Assembly: GCA_002778195.1 (NCBI GenBank)
Contig: PCDI01000006.1
Span: 1,307,950 to 1,371,949, forward strand
DNA: 64,000 bases
Source: Raffaelea ambrosiae
Taxonomy: Eukaryota > Ascomycota > Sordariomycetes > Ophiostomatales > Ophiostomataceae
Direction: 5' to 3'
The notes under the pieces were generated by a model, which saw only the letters and a program-made list of their open reading frames with translations, did not search any database and had not been told where the DNA came from. Made by a program: the position numbers and the translations under genes. Position 1 is the first letter of the stretch. Every line of letters starts with the position of its first letter. Positions 50,792-63,700 of this stretch are shown here, in pieces.

Positions 50792-51568
50792 ATGGGCCGT
50801 TTCTTCATCACCGGCTCGTCGGACGGCCTCGGCCTGTACACGGCCCAGCGCCTCGTCCAGGCCGGCCACGAGGTCGTGCTGCACGCGCGCAACGCCCAGC
50901 GCGCGCAGGACGCCCGGGCCGCCTGCCCGGGCGCGCGGGCGGTCCTGACCGCCGACCTGGCGAGCCTGGACGAGACCAAGCGCCTCGCGGCCGACGCGGC
51001 GCGGCTGGGACCCTACGCGGCCGTGCTGCACAACGCGGGCGTCTGCGACGGGCAGGAGTTTGTGGCGGGGCCGGCGGGGTGGCCGGTGCTGTTCACGGTC
51101 AACACCGTGGCGCCGTACGTGCTGGTGGCGCGGATGCCGCGGGCGCCGGGGACGCGCATCCTCCTCGTCTCGTCGGAGCGCCACCTGCAGGGCCAGCCGC
51201 GCTTGGCGGACCTCGCCCACGCCGGCTACGACGACAGCAAGCTGCAGACGGTGCTGCTGAGCAAGTACTTTGCGCGGCGGTTCCGCGGGCGCGGGGTGGC
51301 GGTGCACGCGCTGTCGCCGGGCTGGGTGCCGACCAAGATGGGCGGGGCGGGGGCGCGCGACACGATGGCGAGCGCGCTGGACACGTTTGTGGGGGCGATG
51401 CTGGGCACGGGCCCGTCAGAGGCGGGCGACACCGCCGACGGACCGACGGGGTTGTACCTGGAAAAGTCGGCGGTGGCCCCGGCGGCGGCGGTGACGGACG
51501 ACGAGGCGGTGCAGGACGCGCTGGTGGCAGCGCTGGCCGAGATGAGCGGCGTGGTGGTAGAGGAGTAG
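50792..51568 (+). CDS. short-chain dehydrogenase/reductase
   Basis: Single exon, 258 residues. SDR motifs: FFITGSSDGLG at the N-terminus, VLHNAGV, catalytic Ser in ILLVSSERH, YDDSKLQTVLLSKY (Tyr and Lys) and SPGWVPTKMGG. This resembles retinol dehydrogenase/WW-oxidoreductase-like SDRs, which use NAD(P)H on small carbonyls or alcohols. The very high G+C and the absence of introns contrast with the four-exon SDR at 26627. The substrate is unknown. Confidence 0.9.
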   Translation: MGRFFITGSSDGLGLYTAQRLVQAGHEVVLHARNAQRAQDARAACPGARAVLTADLASLDETKRLAADAARLGPYAAVLHNAGVCDGQEFVAGPAGWPVLFTVNTVAPYVLVARMPRAPGTRILLVSSERHLQGQPRLADLAHAGYDDSKLQTVLLSKYFARRFRGRGVAVHALSPGWVPTKMGGAGARDTMASALDTFVGAMLGTGPSEAGDTADGPTGLYLEKSAVAPAAAVTDDEAVQDALVAALAEMSGVVVEE

Positions 51569-51735
51569 GAAAGAGAAGAAGGAAAGAAGAAAGGAAGAAA
51601 AGAAAAGAAACAAGAAGCATGGGATCCGGGAATAGAAGACAGAACAGGACAGAACAGAACACAGGAAAGACACGAAACAGAAAACAGAACAGACCAGAAC
51701 AGAACACAACACAGATACATCAATATACATCTGTC
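51569..51735. repeat. purine-rich and ACAGA-rich low-complexity tract
   Basis: Directly after the SDR stop: AAAGAAG-rich sequence, then repeated ACAGAACAG-type words. It lies in the convergent interval with the small membrane-protein gene. Confidence 0.8.
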
Positions 51736-51821
51736 AGAAATGGCAAGCTCGTCCCATCCAGGACTCCGCTGAACGCCCCTATGCGGTCGGCGAGACAGGC
51801 CCGGCCGCCCCCGTCACGCGT

Positions 51822-52204
51822 CTACCATTTCCTGTACGTGTCGTTGGTAATGTTGATGACCGTAAAGAACCATCGACTGCAGTCGGCCACATGCACGACG
51901 CGCCTCCACACCCGCCGCCACCGGACCTTGCCCAGCGCGTAGGCGCAGGTCGCGTAGAGCCGGGGGCTGGCCCCAATGGCCAGCAGACACCCGCCGACGA
52001 GGACCAGGCCGGCCCGCACGCCCAGCGAGGACGGGCGCACCCGGAGCTGCTTTCTGCGCCGGATGCGTCAGCCAAGGAACCATGTGCCGCCTTGTGCTCT
52101 ACCGGGGGACCCCTACCTTACAGTTTTGGCTTGCTGAGGCGCAGCCCGACTGAGACGAGAGAAGCCACCGAGACGGCGTCGTCCGTGACCTGGGGGACGT
52201 CCAT
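51822..52204 (-). CDS. small predicted membrane protein, 104 residues (tentative)
   Basis: Two exons, leftward: 52204-52122 and 52053-51822. The donor is GTAAGG, the acceptor GGCGCAG, and the phases join as CTA. The product begins MDVPQVTDDAVSVASLVSVG and contains one strong hydrophobic segment (AGLVLVGGCLLAIGAS), then a basic stretch and a polar C-terminus. The same frame stays open upstream of the ATG to about 52280, so a longer N-terminus with further exons is possible. No family is recognised. The support is open frame across a plausible intron and a membrane-like segment. It is divergent from the ABC transporter. Confidence 0.4.
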
Positions 52205-52818
52205 GCTCGGCGTGTCGTCCAAAAAGGTCGTCCAAGGAGGTCGTCCGAGGAGATGTGTAAAAAGGAACGCCGTGTTCAGCTTGCGTAGCGGCCACGAAAA
52301 GGGTCAGTGTGGCTCACACGCATGGATGCCATCGGTCTGTCTGCGTGTGGCTGGGCAGGCGCAGCTGAGAAGACGGCCCGGGACAGCTGGGGACCAACAT
52401 TGATCCGCCTCCGCCTGTTCTGGCAAGCAGATGGTGTGACTCGTGTTTTGTTCTTTTTTTTTTTCTTTTTTCTTTCTTTTTTCTTGCGTCTTTGGATATA
52501 GGTAGCAGTTGAAATATTCGACGAGGTATATATTATAGTAGTTGAAATACAAAGAGGACACCCTCGAAAACCACACTACAGCCAAAGACAACTTCTATTG
52601 GAGAGCATACAACGCTGCCGTCCGTGCGATGGCTGTCATGATTGCTATCACGGTCGCTATTGGATGGGTGCTGAGACCGCGATGAGACGCACACGGTCGG
52701 GGTCTCCTGGCCGCGTCGATGTCCGCATCTTCTCCATCCATCTGTTGATCGCTGTTCTCGCCATTTCATCTTGCCCATGCCAAACTGATCTCAACCGTGT
52801 GCCCTCCCTCCCAAAAAA
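52205..52818. promoter_or_regulatory. divergent region (small membrane protein / ABC transporter)
   Basis: About 610 bases. A T-rich tract lies at 52450-52485. It may contain upstream exons of the small membrane-protein gene. Regulatory role inferred from orientation. Confidence 0.4.
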
Positions 52819-55800
52819 ATGTCGGCTTTCGACGACATGGCTGTCCTCTGCGAGGCCAGCGACCGCACGTTTGGTCCGGTCGTGCCGTCCGGCTGCCGCG
52901 GCGGCTTCGACTTTACGCTGTACTTTGAGCAGGCGTTTCTCAGCATCGTGCCCAGTGTGCTCTTCCTTGTCGTGGTTCCCGTGCGGCTGGTCCGTCTGCT
53001 GCGGGCATCTTGGCGTATTCGTCCGGACCGGTTCTATATCTACAAGCTGGTATGTTTTTTTTTTGTTTTTTTTTCGTCCCCCCCCCCCTCGCACAAACTG
53101 ACAGCCCGCCTAGACGGCCGCGTCCCTCTACGCGGCCCTGCACGTGGCCTGCCTCGCCCTCTGGAGCCGGCCCACGGCGACGGTCTGGCCGTCCACGGCG
53201 ACGCCCGCGGCCGTGCTGGCCCTGGCGGCCGCGCTGGCTGTGCTCGTGCTGTCCCACCACGAGCACGGCCGCAGCCAGCGGCCCTCCACGCTGCTCGGCG
53301 CGTATCTGTCGGCGTCGTGCTTGTTGGACGCCGTCCTGGTCCGCACGCTGTGGCTGCGCGGCGACGACCGGCCCCTGGTGGCCGCGGTGACCGCCGGCTG
53401 GGCGGCCAAGGCCCTTGTTCTGGTGCTGGAAGCGCAGCCCAAGACCCCGCCGCAACAGCAGGCGGCCACGAGCGGCCCTCGGCCAGCGGAGGCCACGAGT
53501 GGCCTCTACAGCCTCGGCTTCTTCTGGTGGCTCAACCGGCTGTTCCTGCGCGGCTACCGCCACAATCTCGGGCTGGCCGACCTGGCCGCCCTCGAAGGCG
53601 CCTTTGCCTCGGACGTGCTGGTGCGCCGCATGCGCCATGTGTGGAACAACGGTACGTGGCTCCGACGGACCCTGCAAAAAAAAAAGAAAAAGAAATAAAA
53701 AAAAAAGAAATAAAAAAAAAGAAGAAACTCACACGTCTCGCAGCCAACCAGACACGCCGACGGGCGCTGTTCTTCGCCCTCTGCGCCGCCCTCCGGCCGG
53801 CGCTGCTCGTGCCGGCCCCCGCCCGGCTGGCCTGGATGGCGTGCAAGTTTGCGCAGCCCTTCCTCATCATGCGGGCCGTCCACTATGTCCAGCAGCCCGA
53901 CGCCGACAGCACCACCAGCACCACCACCAGCCGGCAGGCCGGCTGGGGGCTGATCGGCGCCACCGGGCTGGTCTATATCGGGATGGCCGTAGGTTCCCCC
54001 CCCCCCGGCCCCTTGCACAGACGGCTGACCATAGACGGCTAAAACAGGTCGCCCGCGGACAGTACAGCTACCAGCTGTACCGCTGCGTCACCAAGGTGCG
54101 CGGCTGCCTGGTCGGCCTCCTCTACCACAAGACGCTGACGGTGGCCACGGCCGGCCGCCGCTCCACCAGCCCGGCGTCGGCGGCCCTGACCCTCATGAGC
54201 AACGACGTCGACCGCATTGCCCTCACGGTGGAAAAGGTCTACGAGGTCGGCGCCGGCACCGTCGAGGTGGCCCTCGCCCTGTGGCTCCTCGCGCGACAGA
54301 TCGGCTGGGCCTGTGTGGCCCCGGTCTTTTGGGCCGCGAGTAAGTAGCCCGGTGACGTGAAGCCCCCCCCCCCCGGCCCAGCTAACACGACAGTCGCCTT
54401 GGCCGGCAACACCACCATCGCCCGGCTCGTCCCGCGCCGCCTCAAGCCGTGGAACCAGGCCACCCAGGAGCGCGTGTCGCTGACGGCGGCCGTGCTGCCC
54501 AACATGCGCGCCATCAAGATGACCGGCGCGGCCCCCGCGGTGGCCGCCGCCGTGCAGGGCGCGCGCACGCACGAGCTCGCGCGCTCGGCGCACTTCCGCT
54601 GGCTGGTGGCGTGGATGCAACTGCTGGGCGCGCTCCCGGCGCTGCTGTCGGCGCCGCTGGCCTTGGGCCTCTTTGTGTTTGCGTCGTCGTCGTCATCGTC
54701 CGTCCCGGAGGAGCACGGCCTCAGTGCGGCGCGCGTGTTCACCACGCTCTCGCTGCTCGAGCTGCTCACGACCCCGCTCGGCGCCGTGCTGCAGTCCATC
54801 CCGCCCGTGACGGCCGGCTTCGCCTGTCTGGACCGGATCCAGGACTATCTGCGGCTGGACGACCACGACGCCGGGCGACCGGACAGGGCCCCGAAGACGC
54901 CGGGGCCACCCGACAGGGCACCGAACACGCCGAACACGCCAAACACACCAAACACGCCCGGGGCGGCCGTCGCCTTCGCCGACGTGACCCTCGGCCATGC
55001 CCCGGACCGCGGGGCCGCCGGCCGCACCGTCGTGCGGGGCCTCTCCCTGCAGGTGCCCACCGGCGCGCTGGTGCTGGTCGTGGGCCCGGCCGGCTGCGGC
55101 AAGACCACGCTGCTGCAGGCGGTGGTGGGCGAGCGGCCGCCCCTGGCCGGCACCGTGGTCCGGCGCGCCGCGGCGGTGGCGTACTGCCCGCAGACCGCCT
55201 GGCTGCGCAACGCGACCGTCCGCGCCAACATTGTCGGCGAGTCGCCCGACGACGACGACGACTGGTACCGCACGGTGCGGCGGCTGTGCGCGCTGGACCA
55301 GACCGACGCCGAAACGCTGCCCGCGGACGACCGCGTCGTTGGCAGCGCCGGCGGGTCTCTGAGCGGCGGCCAGAAGCAGCGCGTCGTACGTGCTCCCATC
55401 GACTGACCATCCCTCGTGCTGCACGGCATCGACTGACACTGTTTCCGACAGGCCCTCGCCCGCGCGGTCTACGCCAGACAGCCCCTCGTGGTCCTGGACG
55501 ACGTCTTGAGCGCCCTGGACGCCCGCACCGAGCAGTCGATCTTCCGGTCGCTTCTCGCGCCCGGCGGACAGCTGCGTCGCGGGGACACCACGGTGATCAT
55601 GTCCACCCATTCGGGTACGTAGAAAAGACGGGGGGGAGCCCTGTCCTCGACCTACCCCGAGGGGCCCATCCTCCCACTGACAGTGTGTTGTCGTACCTAG
55701 TGCACCACCTCGCCGCCGCCGATCTGATTCTCGCCATGGACGCCGACGGCACGACAACGCTGTACCGGTCGTTGGCCGAGATGGATGCCACGGTGATCCA

Positions 55801-58130
55801 GAGCATGGCGAATGCCCCCGGGACGACGACCGCGGCCGCCGAAACGGGGGGTGGGCCGCCCGCGTCGTCGCCCGCGCCCAGCCGCCCGGCCGCGCCCCCG
55901 GCCCCCGCACCGCCGGCCGCGCTGCAAGAACAGGCGCTGGCGCGCCGAACGGGCGACCTGCGATGCTACCAGACCTTTGCGCAGTCCATGGGCTGGCGCC
56001 TGGCCGTCCTGTTTCTCGTCGTGGCCGCCTTGTCTGCGGTCGTCTCCAAAATCGCCCGTACGTCTTCACCCTTTTTTCGTGCTGCTGTCTAACTACTTGT
56101 CCGGGACGGACCCGCTGACACAGGCACACACACAGAGGTCTGGGTGACGTGGTTCACCGACCGGGTCGCCATCAACCGGGGCCTCTTCATCGGGGTGTAC
56201 TTTTTGTTTTCCATCAGTGCCGCGTGCCTGAGCCTCCTCTCGTTCTGGTCCGTTGTGCCGTCCCCTGCTTGCGTTGCGGCTCCGTGCTCACCACCTTGAC
56301 CAGGTGCATGATGATCCTGATCATTCCGATTTCGGGCAGCAACTTGCACCAGATGCTGCTCACGGCTGTGTTTGGTGCTCCATTGTCGTTCTTTACTGCG
56401 ACAGACGTCGGCGTCATTCTCAACCGGTTCGTTCTGTTTCGTGTTCTTGTTTTTGTTTTGGGGGGGGGTTCAGACCAATTCTGACAGACACCCCTCCAGA
56501 TTTAGCCAGGATATGAACTATGCCACGGCGTATCTGCCCATCTCCGCCATGAATACAGTGACAAGTACGTCTCTGCCAGCCGTGTGCCGTGGCCGTCCCC
56601 CCCGGCCCGTGTTCCCCCAAGCTAACAGCACCACGTCGGCCGTGCAGCCGTCTTCGTCTGTCTCACGCAGTTCGCCCTCATCGCCGCGGGCTCGGGCTAT
56701 CTCGCCGCGGCCCTGCCCGTCCTCGTTCTGGTCGTCTACCTCGTGCAAAAGTTCTACCTCGCCACGTCCCGCCAGCTGCGGCTGCTCGACCTGGAGCACA
56801 AGTCGCCGCTCTACACCGCCCTCACCGAGACCATGGCCGGCCTGTCCACCATCCGGGCGCTGGGCTGGTCGCCTGCCTATGCGAGCCGCTTCCTCCGCCA
56901 TCTCGACGATTCCCAGCGCCCCGTGTACATGCTCTACTGCATCCAGCGCTGGCTGGGTCTGGTGCTGGACCTCGTCGTGGCCGGCGTGGCCGTGCTCCTG
57001 GTGTCGCTGGCCACGCAGCTGCGCCAGACCACCAGCGGACCGGCGCTCGGTCTGGCCATGGTCAACGTCCTCGGCTTTGGCCAGGCTCTGTCGCAGTTTG
57101 TGTTCTTCTATACAGAGCTGGAGACGAGCCTCGGCGCCATTGCCAGGATCCGCGAATACGTGTCCGAGGTCCAGCCAGAGGAGGATGCATCTCCCGACCG
57201 CCGGTTGTCTGCGGCGCCCACAGACTGGCCCGGCCGCGGCGCGGTCACGTTCAGCCATGTCGCAGCATCGTATGGAACGGGAAAGGACGATGCTCTGGCG
57301 CTGCAGAATGTCTCTCTGCATATCCCCGCCGGCCAGATGGTCGGTCTCGCCGGCCGAACAGGAAGGTGAGATCTTTCTCCGTGCTCCGGTTCTCGGCTCG
57401 TGGACGATCTTTTTTTTTTTCTTTTTTTTTTTTCTTTTTTTTTTGCTATAATGCTGACCGAACCAATCCCAGTGGCAAATCGTCCTTGACACTGGCCCTT
57501 CTTCGTCTTCTCGATCTTCGAGCTGGCTCGATCACCATTGACGGCATCGATGTCTCGACACTGCCACGACAGACAATCCGCTCCCGGATGACCACCGTAC
57601 CCCAGGATCCCTTCTTTCTGCCCACCCTCTCTGTTCGCGAAACTCTCACGGGCACGACTCCAAACGCAACTCTTTCCGATGCACAGCTTCTGGATAGCCT
57701 GGACAGAGTTGGTCTTCTTGCCCACGTCCGGGCACACCTGGGCGGGGACACTGGGGATGAGAAGAAGGAGGAGGGTGCCGAGCTGGACCTTGCTCCTGCC
57801 ACGCGGGCCCGCATGCTGGACGCGTCCATGGCCCATCTGCCGCTCTCGGCTGGTCAGCGGCAGCAGTTCTGCCTGGCCCGAGCCCTGCTCCAGAACAACC
57901 AAATCGTCATCTTGGACGAAGTGACAAGCGCCATGGACGCGTCGACAGAGGAGCGGCTGCGGTCCGTTCTGCGGACTGGCTTGCAAGGGAAAACAGTCAT
58001 CATGGTGGCCCACCGTGCCACCATGCTGGACATGTGTGATGTGGTGGTGGAGCTGAACGGAGGCCGGGTTGTCCGTGTTTCCAAGAGCGGGCAGGCGTCG
58101 ACGGACGACGAAATCAGACCGGCACCATAA
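52819..58130 (+). CDS. full-length ABCC-type (MRP-like) ABC transporter, 12 exons
   Basis: Exons 52819-53049, 53114-53651, 53744-53988, 54048-54339, 54394-55385, 55452-55614, 55701-56057, 56136-56247, 56304-56426, 56500-56564, 56648-57365, 57473-58130; 4494 nt, 1497 residues, phases consistent. Order: N-terminal membrane region, TMD1, NBD1, linker, TMD2, NBD2. NBD1 has Walker A GPAGCGKTT (near residue 666), LSGGQKQR and Walker B VVLDDVLSALD, with Asp in place of the catalytic Glu as usual in ABCC NBD1. NBD2 has GRTGSGKSS (split by an intron), Q-loop PQDPF, LSAGQRQQ, ILDEVTSAMD and VAHR. Such pumps export conjugates or toxic metabolites. A TPNTPN-type repeat lies in the loop before NBD1. Donors GTCCGT (56248) and GTTCGT (56427) are unusual. 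Confidence 0.92.
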
Positions 58131-58553
58131 AGGAAGGAGCCTTCATCAAAGCCACATGAGTCATCTTCTCTTCTCGAAGTTCCCCTTTTCCGTCAGCAAG
58201 GAAATCCATCGTCGTTTCTGCGTGCAACGACCACGGTTTCTCGCCTCCTTGGGCGCGTGTACAAACATTATGTCAAGGGTCTACACAAACTGGTACACAA
58301 TAGGCACCAGCGGCAGGGGTCGGGGCAAAACAAGTCGCATATCGAAATGAGGCAGAACGAAGTACAATGTAGTCTTGTAGTCACAATTCAAATACTTTCC
58401 AGAAAAGAAAAGCAAGCCAATGGTATCAAACTGGATCTATTTAGAAAGGTGGGCGCTTCTTACCCACCGCCATGGGCCGTCCAGGAACACCACACGCATG
58501 TCTACCCCAAATCAAAACAAAACAAAAATTACGAGGCTCTCGAAACAGCCCGG
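58131..58553. other. convergent intergenic region
   Basis: 423 bases between the stop codons of the ABC transporter and the APC permease. No coding pattern was seen. Confidence 0.5.
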
Positions 58554-60704
58554 CTAATGCTGGACAACAAGACCAGCCGATTCCGGCGGGCCCTTGTAGA
58601 CTGAAAAAAAAAAAGGAACACACCATTAGCACGATATGCGGAGAGAAAGACAGCCCAGCCCCAAACCCAAGAAAATGTCCGTACCTTTGTGTGCGTGGAC
58701 CGCATACCACACGGCACTCAGCGCCATGAAGCCGAAAAACACGACAATGGCATAGTTCATGCTGGCCTCCGTGACGGGCAGCACCGTCGGCATGGAAAAG
58801 AGAATCGTCTCAAAGGCGATCCACAGCAGCGCAATCGTGTTCACCACGAAGCCGACCGCGTTGGGCATCCGCCAGGGCGCGTTCATCACGTCGCGGCGCT
58901 TGTGCGCCAGCGAGATGGCAATGGGGATCGCGTACGACACGGCCAGCGAGATCACGCCCACGGACACAAAGGCCAGAAAGGCCGACGACGAGCCGAGGTT
59001 GATGAGGCCGAGCAGCATCTGCACGAGGGTGGTCAGCAGCAGCGCCCAGATGGGGGCGCCGTGGCGCTGGTCGACCTTGGACCAGAGGCGGGACACGGGG
59101 ATGGCCTTGTCGCGCGCAAAGGCCCAGGTGCAGCGGGACGCGGCGTTGGTGATGGAGATGGAGCAGAAGAGGGTGACGACGAGCACCAGCGTCGTGAGGG
59201 CGAGGCCGCCGCCGGGGCTGCCCATCACGGCGCCAAAGATGTAGGGCAGGGCCTGGCCGACGGGGGCGTCGAGGATGTCGGCGAGGGCGGGCATGGTGGC
59301 GCAGATGGGGATGATCTAGGATGGGGGGGGAGGGGGGGGTATGTCAGCGAGCGTATATTCTTGTCTTGTTGGCCACTGTCTCGTGCTCCTTTGCTCGTAT
59401 TCTCGGATTCGCGCGCGTGTTCTCGATGAAGGACCGGGATCGGATACGCACAAAGAACAGGCCGGCAATGCCGCCGACGGGGACGCTCAGGGCGATGGCC
59501 TTGGGCAGCTTGACCGTGGGGTGGTCGCACTCTTCGGCCATGGAGGAGATCATGCCGATGGCCGAGAACCTGTGGGGAGGGGGGCGTGGGTATCAAATTA
59601 GACTACGATTGTGGACAGAGTGCGGCGCGGAAGTCGGGTCGGGGCTCACGTGTAGGCAGCCGGCAGGATGCCAATGAAGAAGGAGAAGCCGCCCCAGCCC
59701 GAGAGCGACTTGTCGTAATGGCCCTGGTTGGGAACGTCAGCATGGGCGGCACGGCCGGGCATGGTGGGAGAGAGCATGGTGACGGACCAGGGCAAAGCTC
59801 GCCGAGTGGCGGCCCAGATCGGCCTTGACGGCGAGGCAGATGAGGGTGACAAAGATGGAGATGAGGGTGAAGACGGCGCAGAAGGTGTCGACGGAGGGCA
59901 GCAGCTTGTTGCCAAAGGCGACAATGAAGAAGGTGCCAATGCAGATGGCGTAGAAGATGAGCAGCTGCTGCCAGGCGGTGACGGTAAAGTCGGGCTGGTA
60001 GAGGTTGACGGAGGCGGCAATGAGGGAGGCAAAGCCAAAGTTGACGGACAGCGTGATGGTCCAGTTGCCGACCAGCCAGGTCCAGCCGGTGATGAAGGAC
60101 AGGACGGTGCGGATCTTGGACTTGGACAGCTGGAAGGACCAGTAGTAGGGGCCCGCCGAGGTGGGAAACCGGGACGCCAGCTCGCCGAGCGACAGCGCGA
60201 CGCACTCGTCGACAAAGAGGACCATGACCCAGCCCACGAACATGGGAAGTTGGCCTGGAGGGCGGAGGGAGGAGACGAAGAAAGAAATTTCGGTGTTAGA
60301 GCTGTGGTGGTCATGGGGACACTGCAAGATGGGGGGGCCAAAGTATACAGCCACATACCTCCTCCGTAGATGGCACTAATCAGAGGACCACCAAAGCCAT
60401 ACGGGATCTAGAATCGTTGGGCCATGCTGTCAGTCTTGTTCTGCTGGCTTCTGGGCCTCCTGTCCGCGTCGGCCCGGGACGGCAAAGCAAGCAAGAGGCA
60501 TAAATACTAGCGTACCGCGGCAATGGCCAGCGACTGGAACAGCAGGGTGAACATGGAGCGGTTCTGCTGCATCTCGGGCTTGTAGCCCAGGATGTTGATA
60601 AAGTCGCCATCCTGCTCGTCCGACACGAGGCCCTCTTCGATCTTGGCAGGCGACACGTCGGGGGCGGTCTTCTTCTCGTCCACCCTGTCGTCAGACAAGC
60701 TCAT
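58554..60704 (-). CDS. APC-superfamily amino-acid/GABA-type permease, 7 exons
   Basis: Exons leftward: 60704-60516, 60407-60359, 60254-59788, 59723-59650, 59569-59452, 59315-58685, 58600-58554; 1575 nt, 524 residues, phases consistent. Splicing restores IPYGFGGPLISAIYGGGQLP, the family segment ELASRFPTSAGPYYW, GRHSASFALGHYDKSLSGWG (donor GTCCGT, branch CTGAC), AAYTFSAIGMISSMAEE and the short last exon VYKGPPESAGLVV. About 12 membrane helices are expected. This matches fungal amino-acid/choline/GABA permeases (bidirectional Uga4/Hnm1-like) at the plasma membrane. The specific substrate is unknown. It is convergent with the ABC transporter. Confidence 0.9.
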
Positions 60705-63700
60705 CCTGGCGGTTTGGGGGGAGGTTCGTCTTCTTCCTTGGTCTGGGTTGTGTGTGGTCTCGTCGGGCTGTTGCCAAGTAGAAAGGCTGGCGAAGCGTGG
60801 ACAATGCGAAAGAGCCCAGTGTTCCGTGTTGGCGTGGAAGAGAAGACCGTTCGTCCAGACTTGGCGCCCAGCCAGTGCGAAGACAGGCAAGGGTAGATAT
60901 GCCGTCCGGGAGGAGAGCTTGCCTCGCGGGTGATAAGGAGCGCTCGGGCGTACATATAATGAATGCCGTGCCACCGCCAGGACAATCACACATTGATATC
61001 GTCTGTCCCATGGCCCAGAGCCGTCGTGCTACGCTGTAAGCCACACACGCACGTATCAACACCCTCCTTCCTTCTTCTTCCCCCCCGAGTACCCACACAC
61101 ACACGCACGCGCCGTCGTCTCTGGCTGCAGCCGCTACCAGGTAGTGTGTGTGTGTGTGTGGGCGTAGCCGTTGCCAACACTGTACTAAAGAGCTTAACTC
61201 GCGCTCTCGGGTGCCCACACTCCATGGGGTATATCACAGTGTGTCTTCACGCACGCTGCAGGCAAACATGGGGGACTGATAACGGGCAAAACGCGCTAAG
61301 CCACGAAGAGATAATATGTCCCTGCCCGGCATGGGAGAGCATCGGGGGCGATCATGGCCACGGACAAGGGGGGCGGTGTCCAATAGCGAGGCGACGGGTA
61401 AGATAGCTGTAAAGAGGTAAAGATTCCGGCGATCGGGGGCGGTCCTGGCCAATGGCAGGCTCTGTGCCAATCGACAACCGCTCGGATTACTGTACAACTT
61501 TGGTTTCACTCGACTACACAGCAGATAAAGGTAAGAGCACAGCCCGGGTTGAGGCAAAGATCAGAAAAAAAGAACAAAATAAACAGCCTGGCCTGATGGT
61601 CCCAGCTTTTTTTTTTTTGCTTGGTCGTTTTTTCCCCCCCAATTTTCCATTCCTCTATGGGGTGAAGCTTTTCTTGGCCATGCAAGTCGAAGCTTGGCCT
61701 TGCGACTTGTTATCAACGGAGAAGCCCCCCCCAAAAAGGCTACGAAATCAACAAGCGAGGTCGAAGGAAGGACGACTGCGGTCGACCGTGCTTTTCGAGT
61801 CCTTTTCGATCTGGACTGCCCAGGTGCGCCACGACCACAGCCCCCGCTTTACGTGGTTTGGTACTTGTCTCGCCCGAGAAAGAACGCCCAGACATGGCCT
61901 CCTCATCTGCCTGGCCCCTCACTGGCTGAAAGTGGCTATTCGTGTCGCTGGGGGAGCGCCGAGAAAAGGGGACACCGCGCTGCCTTGCCCGGCAGGGAAA
62001 CGACAGCCTACTACTAGCTAAACCACGCGTGCCGCTGAGGGGAAACCTTTCGACCTTGCGAGCCTGGCTCTTGGCAGGCCGTTTCAGCTGCCTGGCTGAA
62101 TGCGATTGTCCGGACCAAGAACGTGGGGGGTCGACAACAGGGCGCAGGGATGGAACCGTAATGCGGAAGGGGACGAATAGCGGGTATTGGTCCTAGTCTT
62201 TCCCCAGAGTCTGGAAGAAGGGAGGACAAAAAGAAACGAACATCAAGGGAAAACAAAGAAGAAAAAGAAAAAGAAAAAGAAAGAAAAAGAGAAAGAGAAA
62301 GAAAAAGAGAAAGAGAAAGAGAAAGAGAAAGAGAAAGAGAAAGAGAAAGAGAAAGAGAAAGAGAAAGAGTGGAAGAAGAGAAGCTTACAAACCAAAAAGA
62401 AGAGGAAAAAGATATGAACGGGAAAAGACAAGAGAAAGAAAAACGAACGTGATCTGGCCAACTCGCCCACCGGGTACGGATCTTCCACAAAGGCACACTG
62501 GATCCCAGGTTATCTTGGATTGGGCCTTCGAAATGCCTCTGATTGGGGTCAACAAAAATATGACACATCGTTACAGCGACAGAGTAGCAATGGTCCCCTG
62601 TGAGCCCTGGGTCGTGATGCTCCATTTTTACCCAGAGTACCCGCCGACAGTAGTGGAACACACGACAAAGTCACCTCTTTTTCCATGGACCGTAATCTGG
62701 AATGCCGATGATGCGGCAGCGTAAAACTTCCTTCTTCAGTCCTCCGTCACGCCCATCGTCCATTTGGGGGATGGGTGGATATCTAGGCGAGTGATCCCAG
62801 AAGCATGTCATATCAGCAAGACATTTTGCGTGGTTGTGTCTTGTAGTAGAATATGCTTCTTTACGACGAGAGAATCATGCCACATTTCCCACAAGCAGCT
62901 TGTTCTCAAATCGACCAGAAACCGCTCAGGAACCGCTCTGAAGTAGAGCAGCGAAGACTTCCATGGTGCAAGGCTGAAGGCCGATCCTCGCAAGTGTTGT
63001 TTCCGCGAACTCCAAGGGCAGACGCACGTACATCACAAAAGAGCCTCCTGCAGCAAGGCATCTTCAGCAGTTCTGGACATCACAGATCCACTGGCTGACG
63101 AAGTCGCTCAAAAATAGCCATGCCCAAAGGTTGCTGTCAGTCTACAATGGGCCACGCAACTCGCAGCAGTGGGCACGAAACGTCGGTGGCAATCTTGGCG
63201 GGAACACGAATGACGTGAGATTCTCTGGTGATGTTCGCTGGTGCTTCCATCCCAACCCCATCAAATCCGGCTGCATGTTCCCCAGATCTTCCCCGAGAGA
63301 GGCTAGCCTTGCCGGTGGTATCCACACATCTGGCTGTCTACATCCTTCCCCATGCTGCCCAGGCAGCGGCTCTGTGCGGAACTGTGTGCGGAATTTTGTT
63401 TGAATTTTGGGGGGTTTTTTTTTTCGCTTTCCGTACCTGCATCACGTAACCAATTTATGTTTTCTTTTGGCATTTCATGATCCGCAAAGTGTCGGCCGAG
63501 GCCTCAGTCAAGGCTGTCTGGAATAGCTTCGTGGATGCTTGTCGCTGTGTCTGATTGGAGCTCTTGATCTCTGTCTCGTGACCTGCGATGATCGTCTACC
63601 CGTCGGCAGCCGAGGCTATACGTTCTTCGAAGTACAGCCTATGGACTCTGTATGACGTTCATGATCCCTGACCTTCATTGTGAACTGCCTCGGGAAAACG

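Noticed and set aside
62187..62488. Lys/Glu-only and Ser/Phe-only frames on opposite strands
   Set aside because: They are direct translations of the GAGAAA microsatellite.
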